Shown in pieces: positions 36,972 through 45,145 of a DNA stretch of 64,000 nt. The stretch comes from Mucilaginibacter conchicola (lineage in GTDB: Bacteria; Bacteroidota; Bacteroidia; Sphingobacteriales; Sphingobacteriaceae), in contig NZ_QWDC01000002.1 in assembly GCF_003432115.1 (NCBI RefSeq), forward strand, positions 620,001-684,000, given 5' to 3'. The position numbers and the translations under genes are program-made. The notes under the pieces are model-generated. The model worked only from the letters and a program-made list of their open reading frames with translations, did not search any database and had not been told where the DNA came from. Every line of letters begins with the position of its first letter. The first letter of the stretch is position 1.

Positions 36972-37541
36972 ATGAAGCAGGTAGTAATTGTAAACGCAGA
37001 CATCAATAAAACCGAAACTACGCGTGCCCTTATTGAGGCTTACCGCGAAGGTGCCGTGGGTGTCTCGGCCTCTGTAAAAGACATTGTTATTGCCGACCTT
37101 AAATTTAACCCCAACAAACCACTCATGGGCCGCATGGCCGATCCGGAAACAGACCTTACCGATGCCATGGTAAAAATGAAGTGGGCCAGCCACATTATCA
37201 TCTTTTGCCCTGTTTATAAAAGCTCTATCAATTTTAAGATAAAGGGTTTCTTTGACCGCATTTTTCAACCCGACCAGGTTTTTGTGGTGAACCAGGGGAA
37301 TTTTAATAATGATTTCAGGGGACGCACGGCTCGCATCGTCTCCATCCTTGACGAAGAGGCCTGGGCCGACTGGCAAACTGACCAGAAGCCAACCTATCTA
37401 TCCATTAAAAAAAATGTACTGGAGCGCTGCCGCATCCACCCGGTACATACCAGCACTATTGGCCATCTGTACTCGCTTGAGAATGAATACACTCAAAAAT
37501 GGCTTAAAAAACTCTTTAACTTTGGCGCAAAAATCATTTAA
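36972..37541 (+). CDS. Flavodoxin-fold NAD(P)H oxidoreductase
   Basis: The 189-residue protein resembles the NAD(P)H dehydrogenase (quinone)/flavodoxin_2 family. The beta-strand start MKQVVIVNADINK, the central HIIIFCPVYKSSINFKIKGFFDRIF (quoted in two halves: HIIIFCPVYKSS and INFKIKGFFDRIF), and a final helix fit a FMN-binding fold. A longer frame begins at TTG (36957), but the ATG at 36972 is better. The reaction is unknown. It lies between tssC and the Hcp genes with an independent upstream region, and is probably not a T6SS part. Confidence 0.78.
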   Translation: MKQVVIVNADINKTETTRALIEAYREGAVGVSASVKDIVIADLKFNPNKPLMGRMADPETDLTDAMVKMKWASHIIIFCPVYKSSINFKIKGFFDRIFQPDQVFVVNQGNFNNDFRGRTARIVSILDEEAWADWQTDQKPTYLSIKKNVLERCRIHPVHTSTIGHLYSLENEYTQKWLKKLFNFGAKII

Positions 37542-37658
37542 AAAACCTCTCGCCAAAAAATAATTACTTTCTCTAAAACAATACTTTACCCCATTTGTAG
37601 TTAATAATATAGATGCCGATGGTCGGTATTTTACATTTAACCTTTAAAATTTATCGTT

Positions 37659-38060
37659 ATGGCTTTCAAAGCAAGATTAAATTTTTCGGGCAAAGAGTAC
37701 GATGTGCTTAATTGCTCGTATGCCCTTAACCGCGATGTTGACTCAAAAGGACGCCCGTCCTCAGGTGTTTATGGCGGCACAATTGACATAGAAGTTGAGT
37801 CTACCGAAGACACTTCAGTTGTCGAATCAATGGTGAACAACCAGTACAAACCTCTCGCTGGTACCTTGTTGATCAAAAAATCTGAAGAAGATGCAAAAAT
37901 GAAAGAGCTGACTTTTGAAGACGGCTACATTGTGAAGTATTCTGAAGGTTTGGATATCACAGGCGATACGCCGATGAGCTACAAATTCACAATCTCTGCC
38001 CGTAAACTAAAATTAGGTAGTGCAGAGCATACGAATGACTGGCCGGGCGTTAACGCATAA
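37659..38060 (+). CDS. tssD: T6SS tube protein TssD (Hcp), first copy
   Basis: TssD proteins stack in hexameric rings to make the inner tube. The 133-residue product begins MAFKARLNFSGKEYDVLNCS and has the Bacteroidota-type core GRPSSGVYGGTIDIEVESTE. It is highly similar to the next gene along its length. It lacks any C-terminal extension, so it is a plain tube protein. Space to the second copy is 82 bases. Confidence 0.93.
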   Translation: MAFKARLNFSGKEYDVLNCSYALNRDVDSKGRPSSGVYGGTIDIEVESTEDTSVVESMVNNQYKPLAGTLLIKKSEEDAKMKELTFEDGYIVKYSEGLDITGDTPMSYKFTISARKLKLGSAEHTNDWPGVNA

Positions 38061-38142
38061 CCCTCAAAAGTTTTTTTGATCAGTTAAGGGAGATGTGGCC
38101 AACAGCCCTTCTCTAAAGGTATTACATTAAAATTTTACTAAA

Positions 38143-38535
38143 ATGGCTTTTAAAGCAAGAATTAATATAGGCTCAAAAGAGTTTGACGTACTACAATGCA
38201 GCTATGCCCTAAGCAGAGATGTTGATGCAAAAGGCCGCCCATCATCGGGCGTTTATGGTGGTACTATCCAGGTTGAAGTTGAATCTACCGAAGATACTTC
38301 GGTTATCGAATCAATGGTAAACAACCAGTACAAACCACTTGCAGGTACTATCACCTTCAAAAAATCAGAAGAAGACGCCAAAATGAAAGAGTTAAGCTTT
38401 CAGGATGGTTACATCATCCAATACAATGAGGGTTTATCTATTATAGGTAACGCCCCAATGTCGTTGAGCTTTGTTATCTCGGCACGCACCCTAAAAATTG
38501 GTAATGCCGAGCATGAGAACGATTGGCCTAAATAA
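38143..38535 (+). CDS. tssD: T6SS tube protein TssD (Hcp), second copy
   Basis: This 130-residue paralogue starts MAFKARINIGSKEFDVLQCS and repeats the same core, with clear sequence changes in the last 25 residues (TLKIGNAEHENDWPK versus the first copy's KLKLGSAEHTNDWPGVNA). Tandem Hcp genes may load different cargo or simply reflect duplication. A terminator follows 35 bases later. Confidence 0.93.
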   Translation: MAFKARINIGSKEFDVLQCSYALSRDVDAKGRPSSGVYGGTIQVEVESTEDTSVIESMVNNQYKPLAGTITFKKSEEDAKMKELSFQDGYIIQYNEGLSIIGNAPMSLSFVISARTLKIGNAEHENDWPK

Positions 38536-38569
38536 GATCTGACGATCAGCCTTTCGTTATAAATGATAC

Positions 38570-38604
38570 GGAGGAGATACAAAGTCTATCTCCTCCTTTT
38601 TTTT
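38570..38604 (+). terminator. Terminator after the second tssD gene
   Basis: GGAGGAGATA (38570-38579) pairs with TATCTCCTCC (38587-38596) and is followed by eight T. It lies inside a longer open frame that would start at 38563, which shows that the true start of the next gene is downstream, at 38626. Confidence 0.9.
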
Positions 38605-38625
38605 CCAATTAGTTCTTTATTTTTT

Positions 38626-39528
38626 ATGCAGAAAAAGAAAAGAATAATTAAGCCGGCAGCAAAGACCACTAAGAAGAAAAAAGTATCCTCAACGCCAACG
38701 GCTATGGAGTACATTGATCTTTTTAACAAGTGCGAGATAAAGAAAGAGAAGATTGCAGAGGTTGATAAGATAATTGATGATAAAATAGTAGCCAACCGCA
38801 ACCGTTACGATCAGATCTCAAACTTAGTACGTGGCGGCGGCTCAAACACTTTACTGTTTGGCAGCCCTCCTTTGTTTCAGCAACCCAATCCTTTTTACAA
38901 CAGGTTTGGTGCTTTAGACCGCTTAACATCAACCGATAGCCTTATAACAAACAACGCCACCCTTACAGCTCCCTCATTTAAACTAAACACGGGTAGTGCT
39001 TTTGATCTGTTGCAAGGAAAATTTACTGAAACTACTGATAGCAAATTTGGCTTAAACCGAGATTTGTTTGCTACCGGTTTTTTTAACAGTTCATCAGTAC
39101 CATGGTATTTTATAGCCTGCGTACATTATATGGAGTGCAGTTTCAGCTTTAAAAAACACTTACACAACGGCGACCCTTTAACAGGCTACACCGTTCACGT
39201 GCCGGCGCACAGGCCTAAAGTTGGGCATCCGCCACCGTTCACATTTGAGGAAAGTGCTGTTGATGCTATTAAGTTTATGAAGTATGACCAGGTAACCAAC
39301 TGGAGCCTGCCTTATATTTTATTAAAACTTGAAGGCTACAATGGTTTTGGATATAACGCCAGAGGGGTTAAAACGCCCTATCTGTGGAGTTTCTCAAACC
39401 ATTATGTAAAAGGCAAATACGTGTCAGACGGTAAGTTTGATGCCGATGCTGTTTCATCACAAATGGGTGCGGCCGTTATCCTGAAAAGGATGGAAGACCG
39501 TGCCCTTATCAGTATCCCAAGAAATTGA
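38626..39528 (+). CDS. Putative peptidoglycan hydrolase (T6SS effector candidate)
   Basis: The 300-residue protein has a very basic N-terminus (KKKRIIKPAAKTTKKKKV) without a signal peptide and a C-terminal lysozyme/transglycosylase-like domain. The domain core reads ACVHYMECSFSFKKHLHNGD, where Glu170 is placed like the catalytic glutamate of lysozyme-type folds, followed by LKLEGYNGFGYNARGVKTPY and SFSNHYVKGKYVSDGKFDAD. From memory these motifs match a lysozyme-like family in phages and bacteria. Lack of a signal sequence plus its place between Hcp and VgrG suggests injected cargo. The start at 38626 is chosen because the upstream frame overlaps a terminator. The downstream gene is a secreted partner. 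Confidence 0.75.
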   Translation: MQKKKRIIKPAAKTTKKKKVSSTPTAMEYIDLFNKCEIKKEKIAEVDKIIDDKIVANRNRYDQISNLVRGGGSNTLLFGSPPLFQQPNPFYNRFGALDRLTSTDSLITNNATLTAPSFKLNTGSAFDLLQGKFTETTDSKFGLNRDLFATGFFNSSSVPWYFIACVHYMECSFSFKKHLHNGDPLTGYTVHVPAHRPKVGHPPPFTFEESAVDAIKFMKYDQVTNWSLPYILLKLEGYNGFGYNARGVKTPYLWSFSNHYVKGKYVSDGKFDADAVSSQMGAAVILKRMEDRALISIPRN

Positions 39529-39531
39529 CCA

Positions 39532-40137
39532 ATGCGGGTAAAAAAATATATCAGACTTATTGCCACAGTGCTATTGCTGCAGGTTGCCTACGGGTGCGAA
39601 AGCCAACCCGCCGGTGCAACATCGCCTGCAGTTAAACCTGCGCGCGATAGTTCTGCAAATACTACAAAGCCGGCTGCATTAACAGATGAACAGTTGTTCC
39701 GTGTTTTTTTTAGCAAGTTTAAAAATGTTATAAAAACACAGAACAAAACACAGATACAATCTATGTTCAACTTCCCCCTTCAAACTAACCCGCAGTGGAG
39801 TAACGAGGATCTGAAAAACAGTAAAGTTGATTATAAGTCGGGGCTTTTAACAGGCGTTGAATTTGCCGCTTTCTATCCCGATATTTTTACAAAAGATGCC
39901 GTAAAGCTTATCCCGGCCAGTGTAGAGGATGACCTTTCTGAAATTGATAAAACCACTACCGAAGATTACTATAAAAAATTAATGCCCATTACCGATAAGG
40001 GAAGTACCCTATACGAATTGGAGAAACAATATACCCAGGATAACGGGCAGGAAACTTCATTTGGTTTTGTGTTTGGCAAGGTTAAGGGCAGTTACAAGGT
40101 TATAAGCTATTACAGGCCATGGCCATTAAAAGACTAA
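39532..40137 (+). CDS. Lipoprotein, candidate immunity to the peptidoglycan hydrolase
   Basis: The 201-residue protein begins with a signal peptide (MRVKKYIRLIATVLLLQVAYG) and a cysteine directly after YG, so it is probably a lipoprotein. A low-complexity linker follows (residues 24-45, rich in A, P, S and T), and then a mixed alpha/beta domain. No family recognised. It starts three bases after the stop of the putative hydrolase. Immunity proteins against periplasm-acting effectors need export, so signal peptide and position fit that role. Function not shown. Confidence 0.75.
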   Translation: MRVKKYIRLIATVLLLQVAYGCESQPAGATSPAVKPARDSSANTTKPAALTDEQLFRVFFSKFKNVIKTQNKTQIQSMFNFPLQTNPQWSNEDLKNSKVDYKSGLLTGVEFAAFYPDIFTKDAVKLIPASVEDDLSEIDKTTTEDYYKKLMPITDKGSTLYELEKQYTQDNGQETSFGFVFGKVKGSYKVISYYRPWPLKD

Positions 40138-40153
40138 ACCTAAGCGTATTATT

Positions 40154-41953
40154 ATGGAAACAAAGATCAAAGTAGATATTAGCATTGAGGGTACGCCAAT
40201 AACGCACTTCTCATCATTTAATCTTGAGCAACGCTTTAACGAGCATCAGTCGTTTCAGCTGCGTTTTAACCACCATCAAATTGAGAACACCAACAAGGTA
40301 ACGCTTGAAAAATCTAAGGATTTTATCGGCAAAAACCTTACCGTACAATTTGGCCGCGGCGAAGAGAGCGAACATCAGTTCACCGGTAAAATAACCCGTG
40401 TAGAGATAGCCCAAAGCCACGGCTTTCAGGGTGATATTGTGATAAGCGGCTTTAGCCCTACCGTACTTATTGACCGCGGGCCCGATCTGGGATCATATCT
40501 TAACAAGGATTTGAAAACCATTGTTCAGAAAGCAACTGAGGACGCACCGAAGAATGATCTGAATTTCAACATCAATCCGGCATACACTTCGCCTATTGAT
40601 TACATTATCCAGTATCGCGAAAGTGATTTTGATTTCATCAACCGCCTCTCTGCCGAGTACCACGAATGGTTTTACTACGATGGCGTAAAACTAAACTTTG
40701 GCAAACCCTCAAAACTGGATGAAGTACCATTGATATATGGCCGCGACCTGCACAGCCTTCAATATGGTTTACAGATAGCGCCACTTAAATATCAGAAGTT
40801 TGCTTATCATTCACCAGAAGATCAACTGCTGAGTTCGCAACCGTCTCCATCAAATGGCGGCAATCCCGATCTTTCGCATGTTATATCGGCATCAAACCAG
40901 GTTTATAGTAAACAATATAACGAGCCCCTTGATGTACGCGTGAACAATCAGAAAGAGATAGACACCTTTGTGAACGATGAGCATAAAGCCATCGTATCTG
41001 AGTTGCTGAGCATCATGGGCAATGGCGATAATCCTCACGTTAAATTAGGCTCTATAGTAAACATCAGCACCAGTATGCGTGCCGAGAGCGGTTTCCAGGT
41101 GCAGGATTTTGGTAAGTTCCTGGTAACAGCGGTTTACCATCAGTTAGATGGCGTTGGCCACTACCAAAATACCTTTGAAGGCGTATCTGCCGACAGCGAA
41201 AAACTACCCGTGCGCAATGCCGAAAAACCAATGCCCGATATACAACTGGCCAACGTAGTTGACAATACCGACCCGCAGGGCCAGGGCCGCGTTAAGGTGA
41301 AATTTAAATGGCAGTGCACCTCAAATGATAACACCGAGTGGCTGCGCGTGATGACGCCCGATGCAGGTAACTCTGATAAAGTAAGTAAGAACCGCGGTTT
41401 CGTATTCATCCCCGAGGTGGGCGACCAGGTGGTTGTAGCTTTTGAAGAAGGTAACATTGCCCGTCCGTTTATTTTGGGAAGCGTTTTCCATGGTAAAAAT
41501 GGCTCGGGCGGTGCGGCGAGCAATAACAGCAAAAGCGTAACCTCAAAAAGCGGTCACACCATTTTTATGGATGATGCCGCGGGCATATTGGTGCGAGATA
41601 AAACCGGGTTAAACCACATTTTTATTGATGGTAACAATGCCATAACCGCCACTGCTGATAACAATGTTAACCTGCAAACCGGCGGGGTAATGATAACTCT
41701 TAATAAAGAAGAAGATAAGATAGTGCTGCAGGCTAAGAATATTGAGATCCGCGCAGCCGAGAACTTCTCTATCTCAGGTGATGGTGGCCCAACCAAAAAC
41801 GGAAGTATGAGCTTTGATACCAAGCTGGATATATCTGTAAAGAACGATCTGAGCATGAGTGGCGAGGCAAATGCCAAGCTGAACAGTGCAGCAGTGAACA
41901 TTGTAGGTACATCAACAGTAATTGACGGTAAACCGGTAAAGATCAACTCGTAA
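40154..41953 (+). CDS. tssI: T6SS spike protein VgrG (TssI)
   Basis: VgrG caps the tube and is needed for firing. The 599-residue protein has a gp27-like region in the first 350 residues, a gp5/OB-like domain at about 365-450 (PQGQGRVKVKFKWQCTSNDN and FVFIPEVGDQVVVAFEEGN), and a C-terminal beta-helix-like stretch (ILVRDKTGLNHIFIDGNNAI). No C-terminal toxin extension is present, so cargo is likely carried by neighbours. It is followed within four bases by the gene at 41958. Confidence 0.93.
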   Translation: METKIKVDISIEGTPITHFSSFNLEQRFNEHQSFQLRFNHHQIENTNKVTLEKSKDFIGKNLTVQFGRGEESEHQFTGKITRVEIAQSHGFQGDIVISGFSPTVLIDRGPDLGSYLNKDLKTIVQKATEDAPKNDLNFNINPAYTSPIDYIIQYRESDFDFINRLSAEYHEWFYYDGVKLNFGKPSKLDEVPLIYGRDLHSLQYGLQIAPLKYQKFAYHSPEDQLLSSQPSPSNGGNPDLSHVISASNQVYSKQYNEPLDVRVNNQKEIDTFVNDEHKAIVSELLSIMGNGDNPHVKLGSIVNISTSMRAESGFQVQDFGKFLVTAVYHQLDGVGHYQNTFEGVSADSEKLPVRNAEKPMPDIQLANVVDNTDPQGQGRVKVKFKWQCTSNDNTEWLRVMTPDAGNSDKVSKNRGFVFIPEVGDQVVVAFEEGNIARPFILGSVFHGKNGSGGAASNNSKSVTSKSGHTIFMDDAAGILVRDKTGLNHIFIDGNNAITATADNNVNLQTGGVMITLNKEEDKIVLQAKNIEIRAAENFSISGDGGPTKNGSMSFDTKLDISVKNDLSMSGEANAKLNSAAVNIVGTSTVIDGKPVKINS

Positions 41954-41957
41954 AACA

Positions 41958-42767
41958 ATGGAAAACAAAGTTTCAGAAAACAGATATAAGCTTACCGTGC
42001 GCGGTAATGCCAAAATGCTGAAAATGGTTGATAGCTTTGCCACCACCGGCGAGTATACGCTATCCTATTTTGGCTACCACGGGCCTCGCCCCGAACTGAA
42101 GGAATACATGCTTGAGGAACATGAGGTAAAACTTACCGAGTACCATGACCCTAACACCTTCCAAATTATACAATACGTAAATAAAATAGCCTGCATCTAC
42201 AACCGCCAGCATGTTTGTGTTAGCGGCAGTGGCGATATTAAAGGCCTGTTAAACCTGCCCGAAATAAAAACCAAATGGGATACGCTCAAAAAAGAGCTGA
42301 TGCAAACCAACCCTATTGCTGCATTTGAGGTGATACGCCACAAGGATCGGGAACTGGCTAACCCGCCAGATTTGATCGACAACCTGGCCAATTCGCACTT
42401 TATGCATCTGTTCCTGTATAGCTATAATGCTACGGCAGATAATGTTACCTATACAGAAAGCCGCAAAAGTCGCGACCGTATGGGCATTGGCTTTCTGTTC
42501 CCGGTAAATGTAACCTACACAACCGAGCTTACTGATGGCAAATATGTTACCACAACAGAATCGGTACTGAACGAAAAAAGCAACGAGCTTGACAAAAAGC
42601 TGATTACGCAGGTTACCGGCGAGAAAGAATTAGATGTAAAGCATTACACTAAAGCAACCTTTGAGCGCGATGTGCAGGGCAACCTGCTATCGGCACACAT
42701 GCAGGTGTTTGAGCAATTAAATAACGATTACAAAACAGACCTATACCTGGATCTGGAAAGTATATAA
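41958..42767 (+). CDS. Unknown protein between vgrG and the PAAR-like toxin
   Basis: The 269-residue protein has no recognised family, signal peptide or membrane helix. It is soluble and charged, with a probable mixed alpha/beta fold and a central helix-rich part (LPEIKTKWDTLKKELMQTNP). It is spaced 4 bases from each neighbour: VgrG on the left and the toxin gene on the right. Genes in this place are often adaptors or chaperones that load a PAAR-type toxin on VgrG, and that is the best guess here. Confidence 0.7.
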   Translation: MENKVSENRYKLTVRGNAKMLKMVDSFATTGEYTLSYFGYHGPRPELKEYMLEEHEVKLTEYHDPNTFQIIQYVNKIACIYNRQHVCVSGSGDIKGLLNLPEIKTKWDTLKKELMQTNPIAAFEVIRHKDRELANPPDLIDNLANSHFMHLFLYSYNATADNVTYTESRKSRDRMGIGFLFPVNVTYTTELTDGKYVTTTESVLNEKSNELDKKLITQVTGEKELDVKHYTKATFERDVQGNLLSAHMQVFEQLNNDYKTDLYLDLESI

Positions 42768-42771
42768 AATT

Positions 42772-44466
42772 ATGGCTGAGGACTTACAGTGGTTAACTGA
42801 GAAGCATTACCTGGTATGCCCAAAGGGTGTAATGTTTAAGCAGATGAAGGTGACCAGTCAAAACCAAGTCACCTTTAGCGGTAACCTTGCGGCCACTACG
42901 GCCGATACCATGAAGGATAATGTTTTTTTATGCCTGGGTAGTACCGCATTTGCTGCAGGTGCAGCAGCGGGTTTACTTGTGGCAGCATTAGCGCTTATGG
43001 CCGTACCGGTAGCCGGTTGGGCCCTTGCGCTTATAATTGGTGCAGCATTATTGCTGGCCATTGGTGTTGGTTATTTAAAATGCAAAGCCAACGCAAGCTC
43101 ACGCGTGTGGGTAAATTCATCTCCCAATTTAAAGATACACGGCCATGAGGGCCTGGTGGTTAAACAAAGCCAGTTATCATGCGTGCCCGAAGGTACCATG
43201 ATAGATATCAAGGAAACATTTTGGGAAGCAATGGCCAGCACTACCATGAACAATGTTGGCCACATTGCCAACTTTGCGTTTGGCTTTTTGGCCGGGCGCG
43301 GTATGGGTAGCATGGCAGGTACCGCCGCAACATCGGGTTTACGGGCAGCCGGTGCCGAGTTTTTGCAGGTGGCACGCGCCGAGATGGGTAATATGTTTAA
43401 CCCTGCAACCCTATTTGGTAAAATGGGATGGTTTTGCCGTAGCATGCGTGGCCTGGGTATGGCCGCCAGCTACAAAACGCAATACGATATCTGGAGCGAC
43501 CCTGATAAAAACGCTGCCGAAAAACTACTGGCAAGCGGGCAGGAGCTTATCCTTTCTGTATTTGCCGCAAAAGGCGCTTCATTGGTTTGCTTCCCGGCGG
43601 GTACATTGGTGCATACCAATAATGGCTTAGTTCCAATTGAGAGCATTGCCGTAGGTTCAATAGTATGGACCATGAATGAAGCTACCGGCGACCGCGAGCT
43701 TAAAGCGGTAAAGGGCATCCATCGCCGCACCACCTTAACCATGATGGTGATTGAGCTGGATAACGGCAACATATTTGAAGTTACACCAGAGCACCGCTTT
43801 TTTGTAAACGATGAGTGGGTTGCCATTGAGCATATTGCTACAGGAGAAGAATTGGAGCTGGTTGATGGCGAAAAGATAAAACTTAAAAACAGCGCACTGG
43901 TAAGTAAATCGGCCAATGTGTTTAATTTTGATGTTGAAGACAACGAGAATTACTTTGTTACCGAAGAAGGTGTTTTGGTTCACAACGGCTACAGCAAAAA
44001 ACCAAAAACAGAGCCCGAAGGTGGTGGTACCAAACCGCCTAATGAGCGCCAGATAACACAGGCCGAATACGACGAGTTAAGGGCGCAAACGCCAAGCAAG
44101 AAGATAAGGGCCGAAGTGAATAAAGGTTACAAACCTGGTATGGATGACCGTGCATTGCCTGGCTTAAAAGTTGACAAACCGCTGCATGCCGACCACATTG
44201 TACCGATGGACGAAATTACCCGCATGGACGGATTTGGACAACTAACCAGGGAACAGCAACTTGCGGTTTTAAATAATAAAGAGAACTTTATAGGCTTAAG
44301 CGGAACGGCCAATACATCTAAAGGAGCTAAAACATACGAACAATGGACGCGCTATAAAAAGGGCGGCATAGATGTGGATCCGGCCTTTAGAGAGGAGATG
44401 ATCAAGAAAACAGAAGAGGCCCGCCAAGCGTTACAAGAGCAAATTCAAGGTTTATTAAAAGGCTGA
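42772..44466 (+). CDS. PAAR-like polymorphic toxin with HINT and HNH-type nuclease domains
   Basis: The 564-residue protein has three parts. Residues 1-130 resemble a DUF4280/PAAR-like domain (HYLVCPKGVMFKQMKVTSQN) with two hydrophobic helices (about 55-100). Residues about 270-408 form a HINT pretoxin domain: start LVCFPAGTLVHTNNGLVPIE with Cys273, mid-segment FEVTPEHRFFV, end EGVLVHNGY with His404 and Asn405. Residues about 430-564 are a toxin domain with LHADHIVPMDE (His475) and LNNKENFIGLSGTANTSKGA, reading as an HNH-type nuclease. The HINT module may release the nuclease by self-cleavage. The following genes look like immunity proteins. Confidence 0.82.
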   Translation: MAEDLQWLTEKHYLVCPKGVMFKQMKVTSQNQVTFSGNLAATTADTMKDNVFLCLGSTAFAAGAAAGLLVAALALMAVPVAGWALALIIGAALLLAIGVGYLKCKANASSRVWVNSSPNLKIHGHEGLVVKQSQLSCVPEGTMIDIKETFWEAMASTTMNNVGHIANFAFGFLAGRGMGSMAGTAATSGLRAAGAEFLQVARAEMGNMFNPATLFGKMGWFCRSMRGLGMAASYKTQYDIWSDPDKNAAEKLLASGQELILSVFAAKGASLVCFPAGTLVHTNNGLVPIESIAVGSIVWTMNEATGDRELKAVKGIHRRTTLTMMVIELDNGNIFEVTPEHRFFVNDEWVAIEHIATGEELELVDGEKIKLKNSALVSKSANVFNFDVEDNENYFVTEEGVLVHNGYSKKPKTEPEGGGTKPPNERQITQAEYDELRAQTPSKKIRAEVNKGYKPGMDDRALPGLKVDKPLHADHIVPMDEITRMDGFGQLTREQQLAVLNNKENFIGLSGTANTSKGAKTYEQWTRYKKGGIDVDPAFREEMIKKTEEARQALQEQIQGLLKG

Positions 44467-44467
44467 T

Positions 44468-45130
44468 ATGGATAACTTACAGGAAATATTAACAGACAAT
44501 AATTTTTTCGATTTCGAAATTGTGACATCGGTTAACGATAATGCCGACCTGCCCGATGCCTGGCGTAAGATAATTTCGGCAAACAACCTTTCAGATAAAA
44601 AGGCCATCGTCAATACCTATTGGAGCCCTTTTGCTGATAAATTAGCTAAAACATTATCACTCATTAACCATCATCTTGAAGATGTCGTGGTGATAAAAGA
44701 AAGCGGCGAATACCGCATGGTTTATCTCATCAATATAGATGATTTTGTATCGGTATACGTAGGCCATTTACCAACTACCGAAGGCCCTTTCCTTGATGAA
44801 ATGCCTGAAGATATTGCAGCCTATTATAAAACTGTACACAATGGCTGGTACGAAAAAATAAGCGGTGGCCTTGGCTTCTTACCACTGCAAGACATTGAGT
44901 GGTTAAGCGACCAGGAATGGGGCATTTTAGAAGATATCCCTGCTCCTGATTTTGACCTCGACAAAGTGTTTTACATCTTCCACAATGCGGGCACAGGTTA
45001 CTTATGTATTAACGTAACCAATCCGGATAACCCTGAGTATCTTATTTTCTGGTCTGATAAAGCACCAAAACTGGATATCGGCTTCTGGTCGTTCCTTGAT
45101 TCGTGGATCGAAATTGGTTTAACCAATTAA
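44468..45130 (+). CDS. Candidate immunity protein (SUKH-like?)
   Basis: The 220-residue acidic protein starts one base after the toxin stop, the usual place of the cognate immunity gene. The middle has SMI1/KNR4 (SUKH)-like features such as AAYYKTVHNGWYEKISGGLG and FLPLQDIEWLSDQEW, with a C-terminal FWSFLDSWIEIGL. No signal peptide, so it would act in the cytoplasm, as needed against a nuclease. Family membership is by eye only. Confidence 0.65.
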   Translation: MDNLQEILTDNNFFDFEIVTSVNDNADLPDAWRKIISANNLSDKKAIVNTYWSPFADKLAKTLSLINHHLEDVVVIKESGEYRMVYLINIDDFVSVYVGHLPTTEGPFLDEMPEDIAAYYKTVHNGWYEKISGGLGFLPLQDIEWLSDQEWGILEDIPAPDFDLDKVFYIFHNAGTGYLCINVTNPDNPEYLIFWSDKAPKLDIGFWSFLDSWIEIGLTN

Positions 45131-45145
45131 GCCGGCAACGATACC

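Noticed and set aside
36972..37541. Oxidoreductase as a T6SS component
   Set aside because: It has a flavodoxin fold and its own upstream gap after a terminator; no sign of secretion or injection function.
38563..38625. Upstream extension of the putative peptidoglycan hydrolase
   Set aside because: The extra 21 codons overlap a clear hairpin terminator for the second Hcp gene; the ATG at 38626 is preferred.
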